From Methanothermobacter sp. K4 (lineage in GTDB: Archaea; Methanobacteriota; Methanobacteria; Methanobacteriales; Methanothermobacteraceae): a DNA stretch of 64,000 nucleotides. The notes below the pieces were generated by a model. The model ran no database searches, was not told the origin of the DNA, and was given only the letters and a program-made list of their open reading frames with translations. The DNA lies in NCBI RefSeq assembly GCF_022014235.1, contig NZ_JAKLTD010000003.1:224998-288997 (forward strand). Direction: 5' to 3'. The translations under genes and the position numbers were made by a program. Of the stretch, positions 44,155-52,787 are shown in pieces; position 1 is the first letter of the stretch, and the number at the start of each line of letters is the position of its first letter.

Positions 44155-45318
44155 TCAGATCCTCTCGGGTCTGAGTCCCTTCCTTTTGAGGTAACTGTTC
44201 CACCTTAAGGCAATGCTGCGGTAGTAGCTGTCCCCTGTTGCTTTCCAGGCCCTGTTTGCAAGCTGTACGTGGAGTCTGTGGTAGCTCTCACTGGCTAACC
44301 ATGCCGGCCTGTAGTACCTGCCGCTCACAGCATAATATGTCCATCGCCCACTGTCGAAAATCCAGTTCATCCTCCTGAAGGTTGAAACGCCAGTTCGGAA
44401 GAGGTTAAGCGCTCTTGAGTTCCCGGTGTAACTGTAGGCGGTGTGGAGTCCAAGTGTGCAGATGAGGTGTGCGTTGAGGATGTAGTGTTCCCTCATGAAG
44501 TTGTAGTGGAGGTAGAAGTTACCGTATTTCGTGGGTTTTACAAGGCCGGTTGGGGCATGAAAACTGTTTATGAGGGAATTTGAGATGTCAAGGTACCCCC
44601 TGTTACCTGTGAGGTTGTATGCCCTGGCGTAGTGGCCTGCAAGGTTTCCCTGGGCGAAGCTGTCAAGCCAGCCGGTACCTGATCCATGGTAGTCGAAGTA
44701 CATGGGGAATACAGCGTAGCGCATGCCCCTGTATGTCCTGAAGGTTACCGTGAGTTTCTGCTCATCCAGCACTTCAAGGAAGTCAGAGGTGTTCCTGCAG
44801 CCACCTGCAAGGTTGGATGTTGTTACAGGGTAAATATGCCATCCCCTGTTCTTGTAGTAGACAAATGGCAGGTTGCTCCTGAACTCCGGTACTGGCATGT
44901 TCCTGAACTGACAGGCTTTGCTGTTGAATACAGTTACTGTTGTCTCTGATGGTGAAAGTTTCCTGGAGTAGTAGGCGTTATTGGCCTGTATGGTCTTGAT
45001 CTCGATGATCTTCTCATCACTCCTCAGGGCCCGCTTACCTTTGATCCCTAAGAAGAGTTTAACGGCATATCCTGCATCTATGTATGCCTGATAGTACCTT
45101 CTATCACCTGTGGATGTGTACCGCGTATAAAGGTGGTTCCTTATCCTCGTATTATTTTTAACTGCCCCTTTGAGGAGTTCCTGGTAACTGTCCAGGTAGT
45201 ATGAGCGGTTCAGGTGGTCGGGTGTCCCGTTGCAGTCTGTGTTGTTATCCACTGCATGGGATGGACTGCATGCAATGATAAAAATCAGGCCAAGGATTAC
45301 TGGAAAAAATCTTTTCAA
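44155..45318 (-). CDS. Secreted D-glucuronyl C5-epimerase-like protein
   Basis: 387 aa. Signal peptide to about residue 22 (SPSHAVDN). The second half matches the C-terminal domain of D-glucuronyl C5-epimerase: GWLDSFAQGNLAGHYARAYN, a conserved Gly/Tyr-rich step with NFMREHYILNAHLI, and GLHTAYSYTGN repeats forming an alpha/alpha barrel. In animals that enzyme epimerises glucuronate in heparan sulfate. Here it would act on an exported surface glycan. The start is TTG after GGGGGGATAATA. It is transcribed toward the ACR3 side, divergent from the glycosyltransferase cluster. Confidence 0.8.
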   Translation of the reverse strand: MKRFFPVILGLIFIIACSPSHAVDNNTDCNGTPDHLNRSYYLDSYQELLKGAVKNNTRIRNHLYTRYTSTGDRRYYQAYIDAGYAVKLFLGIKGKRALRSDEKIIEIKTIQANNAYYSRKLSPSETTVTVFNSKACQFRNMPVPEFRSNLPFVYYKNRGWHIYPVTTSNLAGGCRNTSDFLEVLDEQKLTVTFRTYRGMRYAVFPMYFDYHGSGTGWLDSFAQGNLAGHYARAYNLTGNRGYLDISNSLINSFHAPTGLVKPTKYGNFYLHYNFMREHYILNAHLICTLGLHTAYSYTGNSRALNLFRTGVSTFRRMNWIFDSGRWTYYAVSGRYYRPAWLASESYHRLHVQLANRAWKATGDSYYRSIALRWNSYLKRKGLRPERI

Positions 45319-45489
45319 TATTATCCCCCCATTACAATTTTGAATGGCGCCCCATATAAAGGTGGGTGAATTCCTTAAACGGAAACCTTTTTATAATGGA
45401 AAAGGTCATATTATAGAAAAATCATTCACACTTATAGGAATGGTGTTGCAATGTTGATATCAGTATTACTGCCATGTGGGGTGTCCTAA

Positions 45490-46164
45490 CTGGATGATGT
45501 AACCTTCATGATACCTGCCTACAATGAGGAGGGATCCATTGGGGAACTCCTTGACAGGATAATGATGCTCTACCCTGACGCTGAGATCATCGTGGTTGAT
45601 AACAACTCCTCTGACAGGACTGCTGAGATTGCAGCATCACGTGGTGTCAGGGTCATCTTTGAGGGGAGGCAGGGGAAGACGAATGCCATGCTCGCAGCCT
45701 TCAGGAATGTGAGGACGGAGTATGCCATTATGATGGACGCCGACTGCACATACTCTCCTGAGGATTCAGCACTCCTGATAGATGTGCTTAAGGATAGGGG
45801 TGCTGATGTGGTCCTCGGTTCAAGACTGAGGGGGGAAATGGAGGATGGTGCAATATCCAGTCTCAACAGGATCGGGAACCATATACTGAGCTTCACAGCC
45901 ACCATCCTGTACAACCCGGTGAGTGATGTCTGCACCGGGCACTGGGCCTTCAGGAGGAGGGCCATAGATTACCTCCTAGAGAGGGGATTGAAGTATCCTG
46001 GATTCGAACTGGAGGCGGAGATGTTCTCAAAACTTGCAAGGTCAGACCTCAGGATGGTCGAGGTCCCCATTTCCTACAGGAGGAGGTCCGATGAACCCAA
46101 GCTTTCATCCCTCCCTGATGGTTTCAGAATCTTCAAGACGCTCATCTTTGAGAGGTTAAGATAA
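45490..46164 (+). CDS. Family 2 glycosyltransferase (dolichyl-phosphate-sugar type)
   Basis: About 225 aa. FMIPAYNEEGSIGELLDRI, DAEIIVVDNNSSDRTAEIA and MMDADCTYSPED are the GT2 donor-binding elements with the DxD-type motif; the later SRLRGEMEDGAISSLNRIGN fits the dolichol-phosphate-mannose/glucose synthase branch. No membrane tail is seen. ATG 45508 would cut off the first strand; CTG 45490, 6 nt after GGGGTG, gives DDVTFMIPAYNEEG and is the probable start. The frame has a stop at 45487, so nothing longer exists. It heads the glycan cluster but has the G+C-rich composition of the core genome. Confidence 0.85.
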   Translation: MDDVTFMIPAYNEEGSIGELLDRIMMLYPDAEIIVVDNNSSDRTAEIAASRGVRVIFEGRQGKTNAMLAAFRNVRTEYAIMMDADCTYSPEDSALLIDVLKDRGADVVLGSRLRGEMEDGAISSLNRIGNHILSFTATILYNPVSDVCTGHWAFRRRAIDYLLERGLKYPGFELEAEMFSKLARSDLRMVEVPISYRRRSDEPKLSSLPDGFRIFKTLIFERLR

Positions 46165-46174
46165 TGGTGTTTCG

Positions 46175-47308
46175 ATGAAAATAGTGATCATTGCTCATCA
46201 TTTTTATCCTTTCATAGGTGGTCTTGAGGAGGTAGCGTTTCAACAGGCCAAGGGACTTGTTAAGAGGGGTCATGATGTCACTGTAATTACAAGCAACATT
46301 GGTAACCAGACAAAGTTGAAAAAAATAGAGAACTACGGTGGCATAACTGTTTATAGGGTCTCTGCAAGTGATTTTTTATATCGTAACTTTGATATACCCC
46401 AGCCACTTTTTAATTTATTTGAGCTCAAAAAAATTTTAAAAAAATTTATTCAGGAAGCTGATGTTGTCCATGTCCATGATAGGTATTATGTGAGTTCCCT
46501 TTTTGCCACTAAGATCGCGAAAAAATTGGGTAAACCAGTTGTTTTAACAGTACATGTTGGTTTTATTGAATATGAAAAATCGCTTTATAGAATGCTGTTT
46601 AGCATTAATGAAATGCTTTCATATTATGTCGTGAAAAATGTGGATGTAATACTTTCAGTAGGAGAAGAAATAAAGAATTATATTTCTAAAAGGTTTGCTA
46701 GGAACTCCATAGTGGTTTCAAATGCTGTAGAAATTGAAAAATTTATTCAAAATCATAATAATAAAAAATCTGATAAAAAATTTAAAGTTTTATTCGTTGG
46801 CAGATTCACCTATAAGAAGGGTATAGATATTGTTATCGATGTTGCGAAAAATCTGAGAGATGAAGCAATTTTTATCTGTTTAGGTGATGGTCCTAAGATG
46901 GATGAAATTAAGGAAACGCTAAAAAGGGATAAAATTGAAAATGTAATCCTTACTGGAATTATCTCAAATAAAAAGAGATTAAGAGAATACTATGGGAGTG
47001 CAGATGTTCTTATATTCCCTTCGAGAAAGGGTGAAGCATCTTCCCCATTAGTAATGCTTGAGGCCCTAGCTTCTGGACTTCCTGTTATTGTGAAGGATAG
47101 TGGAGGACACGCTGATCTTATATGTGACGGTCTAAATGGATATGTAGTTGATAATACCAGTGAGATGGTTGAAAAGATAAGATTTCTTAAAGAAAACAGG
47201 GATATACTAAATGAAATGTCACAGAACGCAAGAAAACATGCTGAGAAGTTTAGCTGGTCAGAGAATGTGGAAAAACTCATATCAATTTATAGTTCAGTAG
47301 TGCGGTGA
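46175..47308 (+). CDS. Family 4 (GT-B) glycosyltransferase
   Basis: 377 aa. The N-terminal Rossmann half starts AHHFYPFIGGLEEVAFQQ with the GG loop; the C-terminal half has the donor site FVGRFTYKKGIDI, then EASSPLVMLEALASGLPVI, the GT4 E-x7-E motif. It transfers sugars from nucleotide donors to a lipid-linked surface glycan in the cytoplasm. A+T-rich and Lys-rich compared with its upstream neighbour 11 nt away, marking the boundary of the A+T-rich island. Confidence 0.92.
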   Translation: MKIVIIAHHFYPFIGGLEEVAFQQAKGLVKRGHDVTVITSNIGNQTKLKKIENYGGITVYRVSASDFLYRNFDIPQPLFNLFELKKILKKFIQEADVVHVHDRYYVSSLFATKIAKKLGKPVVLTVHVGFIEYEKSLYRMLFSINEMLSYYVVKNVDVILSVGEEIKNYISKRFARNSIVVSNAVEIEKFIQNHNNKKSDKKFKVLFVGRFTYKKGIDIVIDVAKNLRDEAIFICLGDGPKMDEIKETLKRDKIENVILTGIISNKKRLREYYGSADVLIFPSRKGEASSPLVMLEALASGLPVIVKDSGGHADLICDGLNGYVVDNTSEMVEKIRFLKENRDILNEMSQNARKHAEKFSWSENVEKLISIYSSVVR

Positions 47309-47312
47309 TTTC

Positions 47313-48461
47313 ATGAAACTACTCATCGTAACACCATATTTTCCTCCAAAAACAGGGGAGGTTGAACATTACACCTACAATATATCACTGAAACTTCTGG
47401 AGAGGGGTCATGATGTAAACGTAATCACCACGGGTACAGGTGGTGTTAAGGAAGAAATACTGGATGGCATAATGGTCAGGAGGCTTAAAACCAAAAATTT
47501 TCTTTCAAACACGCCTCTAGACATTCATCTAGTACATTTTATTTCACGAATTCTTAAGGAAGAAAACTTTGATATCATAAATGCGCACATGCCGGTACCA
47601 TTTTACGCAGACATGTCTGCAATTGTAAGTAAGAGGGCAGGAGTCCCCTTTGTTCTAACTTACCATAATGACGTGGTTAAAAATAGAGGGCCTTTGAGTT
47701 TGATTTCATCTCTTTATAATCACACCCTCCTCCAGATCACCCTAAGGGCTGCTGATAGGATAATAACTCCATCACCATACGTTTATAATGAATCAGATAT
47801 AATGAAAGAATTTTCCAAAAAATTAGTGTTGATCCCTCCAGGCGTTGACCCTGAACTTTACAGTCCCTCCGAAGGCAGTGCAATGATTGAATATGGATTA
47901 AATAAGGAATCAAAGTCTATACTATTTGTCGGTTCAATGAATCGGGGACACACACATAAGGGGGTTGAAATCCTCTTAAAGGCCTTCAGCAGAATTGAAT
48001 CAGATGAAACATACCTGATACTTGCAGGTACAGGTGACATGATTCCAGAATATAAGAAGATTGCTGAATCACTTGGAATCGGTGATAGAACAATATTCAC
48101 AGGCTTTATAAATGAAGAGTCACTCATTGAACTGTACAGACTCTCATCACTTCTTGTTCTTCCAACAATCAGCGTGGCTGAAGGTTTTGGAATGGTCCTA
48201 ATTGAGGCGAATGCTTGTGGCACACCTGTTATAGGTTCAGAGGTCGGCGGAATAAAGTATGTTGTAAGAGATGGTGAAACGGGCATTCTTGTACCTCCTG
48301 GAGATCCGGTGGCGCTGGCGAATGCAATAACCAGACTCCTCGATAATGAGGAACTTGCCGCTAAGATGGGATCAAATGGTAGAAAAATGGTAATGAAAAA
48401 TTACACATGGGATAAATCAGCAAGAATGACGGAGAGAGTCTTTAAAGAGGTAATCTCATGA
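47313..48461 (+). CDS. Family 4 (GT-B) glycosyltransferase
   Basis: 382 aa. TPYFPPKTGEVEHYTYNIS starts the acceptor domain; FVGSMNRGHTHKGVEIL and EGFGMVLIEANACGTPVIG form the donor site. Close in layout to PimA/mannosyltransferase-like GT4 enzymes. It lies 4 nt after the preceding transferase and overlaps the next by 4 nt, so all are translated as one unit. Sugar specificity cannot be read from sequence. Confidence 0.92.
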   Translation: MKLLIVTPYFPPKTGEVEHYTYNISLKLLERGHDVNVITTGTGGVKEEILDGIMVRRLKTKNFLSNTPLDIHLVHFISRILKEENFDIINAHMPVPFYADMSAIVSKRAGVPFVLTYHNDVVKNRGPLSLISSLYNHTLLQITLRAADRIITPSPYVYNESDIMKEFSKKLVLIPPGVDPELYSPSEGSAMIEYGLNKESKSILFVGSMNRGHTHKGVEILLKAFSRIESDETYLILAGTGDMIPEYKKIAESLGIGDRTIFTGFINEESLIELYRLSSLLVLPTISVAEGFGMVLIEANACGTPVIGSEVGGIKYVVRDGETGILVPPGDPVALANAITRLLDNEELAAKMGSNGRKMVMKNYTWDKSARMTERVFKEVIS

Positions 48462-49462
48462 GGATATGTTTACTTGGTGAATTTGACGTCGAACTTGATG
48501 AGGCGATGCGAAAAACGGCTTTCTATTTATATGAACATCTCTCTAGGGAAAATGAGGTCTTAATACTTAATCCACGAGATATCCTTTCCTTCAAATTCTG
48601 GACGGATCTCATAAATTTCAGACCATCAGTTGTACATTATGTAAGCGGTTCGTCCCTTCTAAGTTTTGTGATACTGAAACTTGTGAGCATGGCTGTGGGT
48701 TCAAAGTCGATTATTTCTATTATGAGACCAACTTTTTCAGCAATCTCACTAAGATTTATTAAACTTTTCAAACCTACCATTTTAATTGCTCAAGCATCTC
48801 TAACAGAAGAAAGATTCAGAAATCTAGATTTCAACACGGTTTTCTTACCCGTTGTGGGAGTTGATATGAGTAGATTTAATCCCTCTGTTAGAACACATAA
48901 GATTCGTTTAAGAAGAAAGTTCAATTTAAAACCAGAAGTCTTTTTAGTTCTCCATGTTGGTTCTATAAAAAATGGCAGAAACCTTAAATGGCTTTCTAAT
49001 ATACAGAGTATTGAAAATGTCCAAGTTTTAATTGTAGGGGCAGTATCACAGGGTTCCGATAAAAAATTGTTACGGGAATTAAAGGACGTAGGATGTATAA
49101 TATGGAACAGGTATTTTGAGGATATAGAGAACATATATGCCCTTGCGGATTGCTATGTTTTTCCTGTTGTTTATAGGGAAAATATCGTTGGAAAAAGCGA
49201 AGCGGACTGTATTGATATGCCTCTTTCAGTAATTGAGGCAATGGCGTGCAACCTTCCTGTAATAACGACAAATTTTGGAGGTCTTAGTAGAGTTTTTGAT
49301 GAGGGTGATGGTTTGATATTTGTTAGAAATGTTCGTGAATTAGTAGATGCTGTTGAATTTGTTAAAGACCAGGATCTCACTATCAAAACACATGATAAAG
49401 TTAAGGATTACTCATGGATAAATATTTCTAGGAGACTCTTGGATGCCTACAAAAAGGTCTAG
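48458..49462 (+). CDS. GT-B glycosyltransferase, divergent
   Basis: 334 aa. Shorter and more divergent than its neighbours. LHVGSIKNGRNLKWL starts the donor half and PLSVIEAMACNLPVITTNFGG is the GT4 E-x7-E segment. The N-terminal half lacks a clear GG loop (LLGEFDVELDEAMRKTA). ATG overlaps the preceding stop by 4 nt. Strongly A+T-rich. Acceptor unknown. Confidence 0.85.
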   Translation: MRICLLGEFDVELDEAMRKTAFYLYEHLSRENEVLILNPRDILSFKFWTDLINFRPSVVHYVSGSSLLSFVILKLVSMAVGSKSIISIMRPTFSAISLRFIKLFKPTILIAQASLTEERFRNLDFNTVFLPVVGVDMSRFNPSVRTHKIRLRRKFNLKPEVFLVLHVGSIKNGRNLKWLSNIQSIENVQVLIVGAVSQGSDKKLLRELKDVGCIIWNRYFEDIENIYALADCYVFPVVYRENIVGKSEADCIDMPLSVIEAMACNLPVITTNFGGLSRVFDEGDGLIFVRNVRELVDAVEFVKDQDLTIKTHDKVKDYSWINISRRLLDAYKKV

Positions 49463-50123
49463 TGGAATTTTAATTACATTCAGCGGTGTTGATGGGTCTG
49501 GAAAAACTACCTATACAAAACATCTGGTCAATTCATTAAGGGAAAAGGGTATTGATTGCAGTTATGTGTATGGAAGGCTAGAACCTATTATTCTGAGGCC
49601 ATTTATAATTATTGGTCGCAGGTTATTCCTAAGAAAAAAGGACATTTTTACGGACTATAGGGATTATTCAAACACAAAAAAGAAAAAAATTTCAAAACAT
49701 AAATACCTTTTTAAGATTTATTACCTTATAATGCTATTCGATTATATAATGCAGCTACTATGGAAAGTTAAAATACCTTTGCTCTTCGGAAGAAACGTTT
49801 TATGTGATAGGTATATCTTTGATACGATAGTAACTGACTTAGCTGTCGACATGGATTATTCTTATAATGATCTTAAGGATAAAATTGACATGTTTTTAAG
49901 GTTTTTATCCGTACCTGATTTATGTTTTTATGTAGAGGTTTCTGCAAATGTTGCTTTTAAGCGGAAAGATGATACTCCCTCCTTAGAATATCTTCAAGAG
50001 AGAATTGGTCTTTATGATTTTGTAGCGGATCAATACAAGATGATAAGGGTCGATGGCAACGATAAACTTGAAAGAAATAAGTTGTTTATTGAAGATATAG
50101 TTTTTAAGGATGTGCTTGGATGA
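49443..50123 (+). CDS. Thymidylate-kinase-like P-loop protein
   Basis: 226 aa. Walker A GVDGSGKTTYTKHL (about 13-26), a DRYIFDTIVTD segment corresponding to the DRY motif of dTMP kinase, and a lid-like basic stretch. Housekeeping dTMP kinases are similar in length, but this copy sits between a glycosyltransferase and a phosphatase-superfamily gene and overlaps both (20 and 4 nt), so it probably phosphorylates a glycan-pathway substrate such as a lipid or sugar. Strongly Lys-rich. Substrate unknown. Confidence 0.82.
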   Translation: MPTKRSSGILITFSGVDGSGKTTYTKHLVNSLREKGIDCSYVYGRLEPIILRPFIIIGRRLFLRKKDIFTDYRDYSNTKKKKISKHKYLFKIYYLIMLFDYIMQLLWKVKIPLLFGRNVLCDRYIFDTIVTDLAVDMDYSYNDLKDKIDMFLRFLSVPDLCFYVEVSANVAFKRKDDTPSLEYLQERIGLYDFVADQYKMIRVDGNDKLERNKLFIEDIVFKDVLG

Positions 50124-51559
50124 AAGTTGTCGTAATAGGCATTGATGGTTTAGACAGGGAGTTGTTAAATAAATTTGAGGAATTTTTACCTAATTTCAGA
50201 ATTTTGAAAGAAAATTCGCCTAATATAAGACTTAAATCAGTATTTCCTCCTGATTCACCTACTGCATGGGCATCCATCTATACTGGAAAGAATCCTGCCC
50301 AACATGGAATTATATCCTTCAGAGATCCTTTTAATGAGATAAAATATGGAAGTTATATTGGAAATGACATTTCAGGAAGGACTTTTTGGGATGTTGCTGG
50401 GCGTATTGGCAAACGAGTGTGCGTATTATTTCCTCACATGGGCTACCCGGTTTGGGAAGTTAATGGTATCATGATTGGGCGTACAACTGAGGTTGATATA
50501 AAGGATTTCGATATCCAATGCTGGCCAGAGGAGCTAGTTTCTAATTATGATCTTAAAGGTCTTAAACCACTTACTTCATACCCGGTGAATATTGGGGATA
50601 TAATTGAACCAACAAAGAAAGTTATCTTAAATGAGATGAAAGTGGCTCTCCAGCTTTTCAATGACATTGATTGGGATCTCTATTTTTATTATTCATCTTC
50701 ATTAGATAATATTCAACATCTTTTTTGGATGTACTGTGATAAAGATGACCCTTATTATGAAGAAGGTAATTCATATGAAAATGTTATCCTAGATTTTTAC
50801 ATGTTTTATGATAGGAATGTTATAGGCCCTTTAATGGATAATTTAGACGATGAAACAGCTTTGATTGTTCTAAGTGATCATGGACATGCTATGCGACCTG
50901 TTAAAGTTGTCAATATCAACGAAATTTTAAGAAGAAAAGGATTTCTAAAGTTAGCAGATGAAAAGGATATTAAAAGTAACCTTATAAATAAAATTAAAAA
51001 GACTATCTTATCTGTGGTGGACGAACACAGGTCAGTCGGTAAGCTGGCTTCTCTGTTTTTAAGATTATTCCCTAGGGCAATGAGGTATTATGTTAATACA
51101 ACTCTCATTGATGGCTCTCTGAGTTTGGCTTATCTTTCCGACCCATCGGGAGGTATAAAATCCTACAGTTATGCTGGAATCAGAATAAATAAAGAGGTCA
51201 TTGATTCTTATGATTCCCTAAGAGAAGAGTTAATTGATCTTTTATTATCGATAAAAGATCCCAAAGGAAAAAAATTGGTTGAATGGGCCGCTAGAAGGGA
51301 AGATGTATATGAGGGGGATCACCTTGAAAAATACCCTGAAATACTTTTTAAACTTGTTGATGAATGGGGAGTTGGATGGGATGTGGATGAGGAAATATTT
51401 TCAGAAAGTTCCTCTCATAAACTTCACTCAGGTAATCATAGGGCTGAAACTCCAGTTTTATTTGTCTACAATACAAATTTAAAGTCTATTTCTGAAGAAA
51501 TGGATTTGATGGACATCTCTCCGCTTATATTAACTATTTTAAAGGAGGATACATCATGA
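50120..51559 (+). CDS. Alkaline-phosphatase-superfamily phosphodiesterase/transferase
   Basis: 479 aa. VVVIGIDGLDRELLNKF has the first metal Asp; SPTAWASIYTGKNPAQHGI carries the catalytic Thr/Ser and the helix typical of type I phosphodiesterase/nucleotide pyrophosphatases; LIVLSDHGHAM supplies metal ligands Asp-His; KLHSGNHRAETPVLFV the final His. All key elements look present. In glycan clusters such enzymes remove or transfer phospho-groups. No signal peptide is evident, so it acts inside or via partners. Overlaps both neighbours by 4 nt. Confidence 0.86.
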   Translation: MKVVVIGIDGLDRELLNKFEEFLPNFRILKENSPNIRLKSVFPPDSPTAWASIYTGKNPAQHGIISFRDPFNEIKYGSYIGNDISGRTFWDVAGRIGKRVCVLFPHMGYPVWEVNGIMIGRTTEVDIKDFDIQCWPEELVSNYDLKGLKPLTSYPVNIGDIIEPTKKVILNEMKVALQLFNDIDWDLYFYYSSSLDNIQHLFWMYCDKDDPYYEEGNSYENVILDFYMFYDRNVIGPLMDNLDDETALIVLSDHGHAMRPVKVVNINEILRRKGFLKLADEKDIKSNLINKIKKTILSVVDEHRSVGKLASLFLRLFPRAMRYYVNTTLIDGSLSLAYLSDPSGGIKSYSYAGIRINKEVIDSYDSLREELIDLLLSIKDPKGKKLVEWAARREDVYEGDHLEKYPEILFKLVDEWGVGWDVDEEIFSESSSHKLHSGNHRAETPVLFVYNTNLKSISEEMDLMDISPLILTILKEDTS

Positions 51560-52761
51560 GGATATGTTTCATCAGTAGATTTTATAAGCCATACATAAAG
51601 GGAGGAGCCGAAATTTATGTTGGTAAAATAGCCGAAAAACTTGCTGAAAGAGGCTATGATGTTTTTGTTATAACACCATCACAATCAAAAGAGGAAATTA
51701 CTGAAGATATAAATAATGTGAGAGTTTATAGGATATCCCCTTTCAATGTTTCGTGTGCCTATGAAGCCTCTGAAAAACCAATTTATCAAAAAATAATCTA
51801 TCATATTTTAGATTTGTTTAATGTGGATTCATATAGAAAAATAAGGAAGATCCTAGAAGAAGAAAGACCTAATATCGTACACATACATAACTATAAGGGT
51901 CTTTCAGCAGCTCCTTTTAAAGCTGTTAAGGACCTCAAAATACCTTTAATTTTCACAGCACATGATTTCTCTCTTCTTTGTGTACGTTCCACTCTTCTAA
52001 ATTCAAAAGAAATGATCTGTGAAAATCCTCCATTTATTTGCGAATTATATAAAAGACTACAAAGATTTTTGGTAAATGGAAAAGTCGAAGTCTTCACATC
52101 CCCTTCCAAATTTGTACTTGAAAAACTGAGTTCAAATGGTTTTTTCAATGAGGTTCCTAAATTAGTCCTTCGAAATTCAATAGAACAGGAAACTTATTGT
52201 AAAATTAAAAAAAATTACGACACAATTGATATTCTTTTCGTGGGATCATTGTCAAGGCATAAGGGACCAAATATTCTTATAAAAAGCTTCAGGGATATTG
52301 ATGCCGATAATCTGAGACTGCATATTGTTGGGAGAGGTCCAATAGAGGAAGAACTTAAAAAAATGGCGAAGGACGATTGGAGGATAATATTTCATGGCTT
52401 TTTATCTGGCAAGGCCCTTGCTGCTATTTACCGAAGGGCCAATGTGACGGTTTTGCCCTCAATATGCTATGATAACTCTCCACTAGTGATTTATGAAAGC
52501 TTTATGAACTCGACACCTGTAATTGCAAGCAGGATAGGGGGAATACCCGAACTCGTAACTGATGGTTATAATGGGGTTCTCTTTGAAGCGGGTAATGTCA
52601 GTGAACTTACAAGCTTAATAAATAAAATTGCAGAAGATCCATCAATCCTTGAGGGACTTGAGCGTGGGGCTTATGAATCCTGTAAACAATACCAGATAGA
52701 GGTTACGTTAGAAAGGTTAATCAGTATTTATAAAGACCTTCTTCAAAAAGATGATCTTTAA
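51556..52761 (+). CDS. Family 4 (GT-B) glycosyltransferase
   Basis: 401 aa. SRFYKPYIKGGAEIYVGKIA at the N-terminus with the GGAE loop; FVGSLSRHKGPNILI and SPLVIYESFMNSTPVIAS form the donor half. ATG overlaps the preceding stop (ATGA) after GGAGGATACATC. A+T-rich. Last transferase before the large membrane protein. Confidence 0.91.
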   Translation: MRICFISRFYKPYIKGGAEIYVGKIAEKLAERGYDVFVITPSQSKEEITEDINNVRVYRISPFNVSCAYEASEKPIYQKIIYHILDLFNVDSYRKIRKILEEERPNIVHIHNYKGLSAAPFKAVKDLKIPLIFTAHDFSLLCVRSTLLNSKEMICENPPFICELYKRLQRFLVNGKVEVFTSPSKFVLEKLSSNGFFNEVPKLVLRNSIEQETYCKIKKNYDTIDILFVGSLSRHKGPNILIKSFRDIDADNLRLHIVGRGPIEEELKKMAKDDWRIIFHGFLSGKALAAIYRRANVTVLPSICYDNSPLVIYESFMNSTPVIASRIGGIPELVTDGYNGVLFEAGNVSELTSLINKIAEDPSILEGLERGAYESCKQYQIEVTLERLISIYKDLLQKDDL

Positions 52762-52787
52762 CTTCATGAGTAGGGTAGATGTTTAAA

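Noticed and set aside
49443-50123. Housekeeping thymidylate kinase
   Set aside because: It is embedded and translationally coupled within glycosyltransferase genes and shares their A+T-rich composition, so a dedicated glycan role is more likely; the family match itself is kept.
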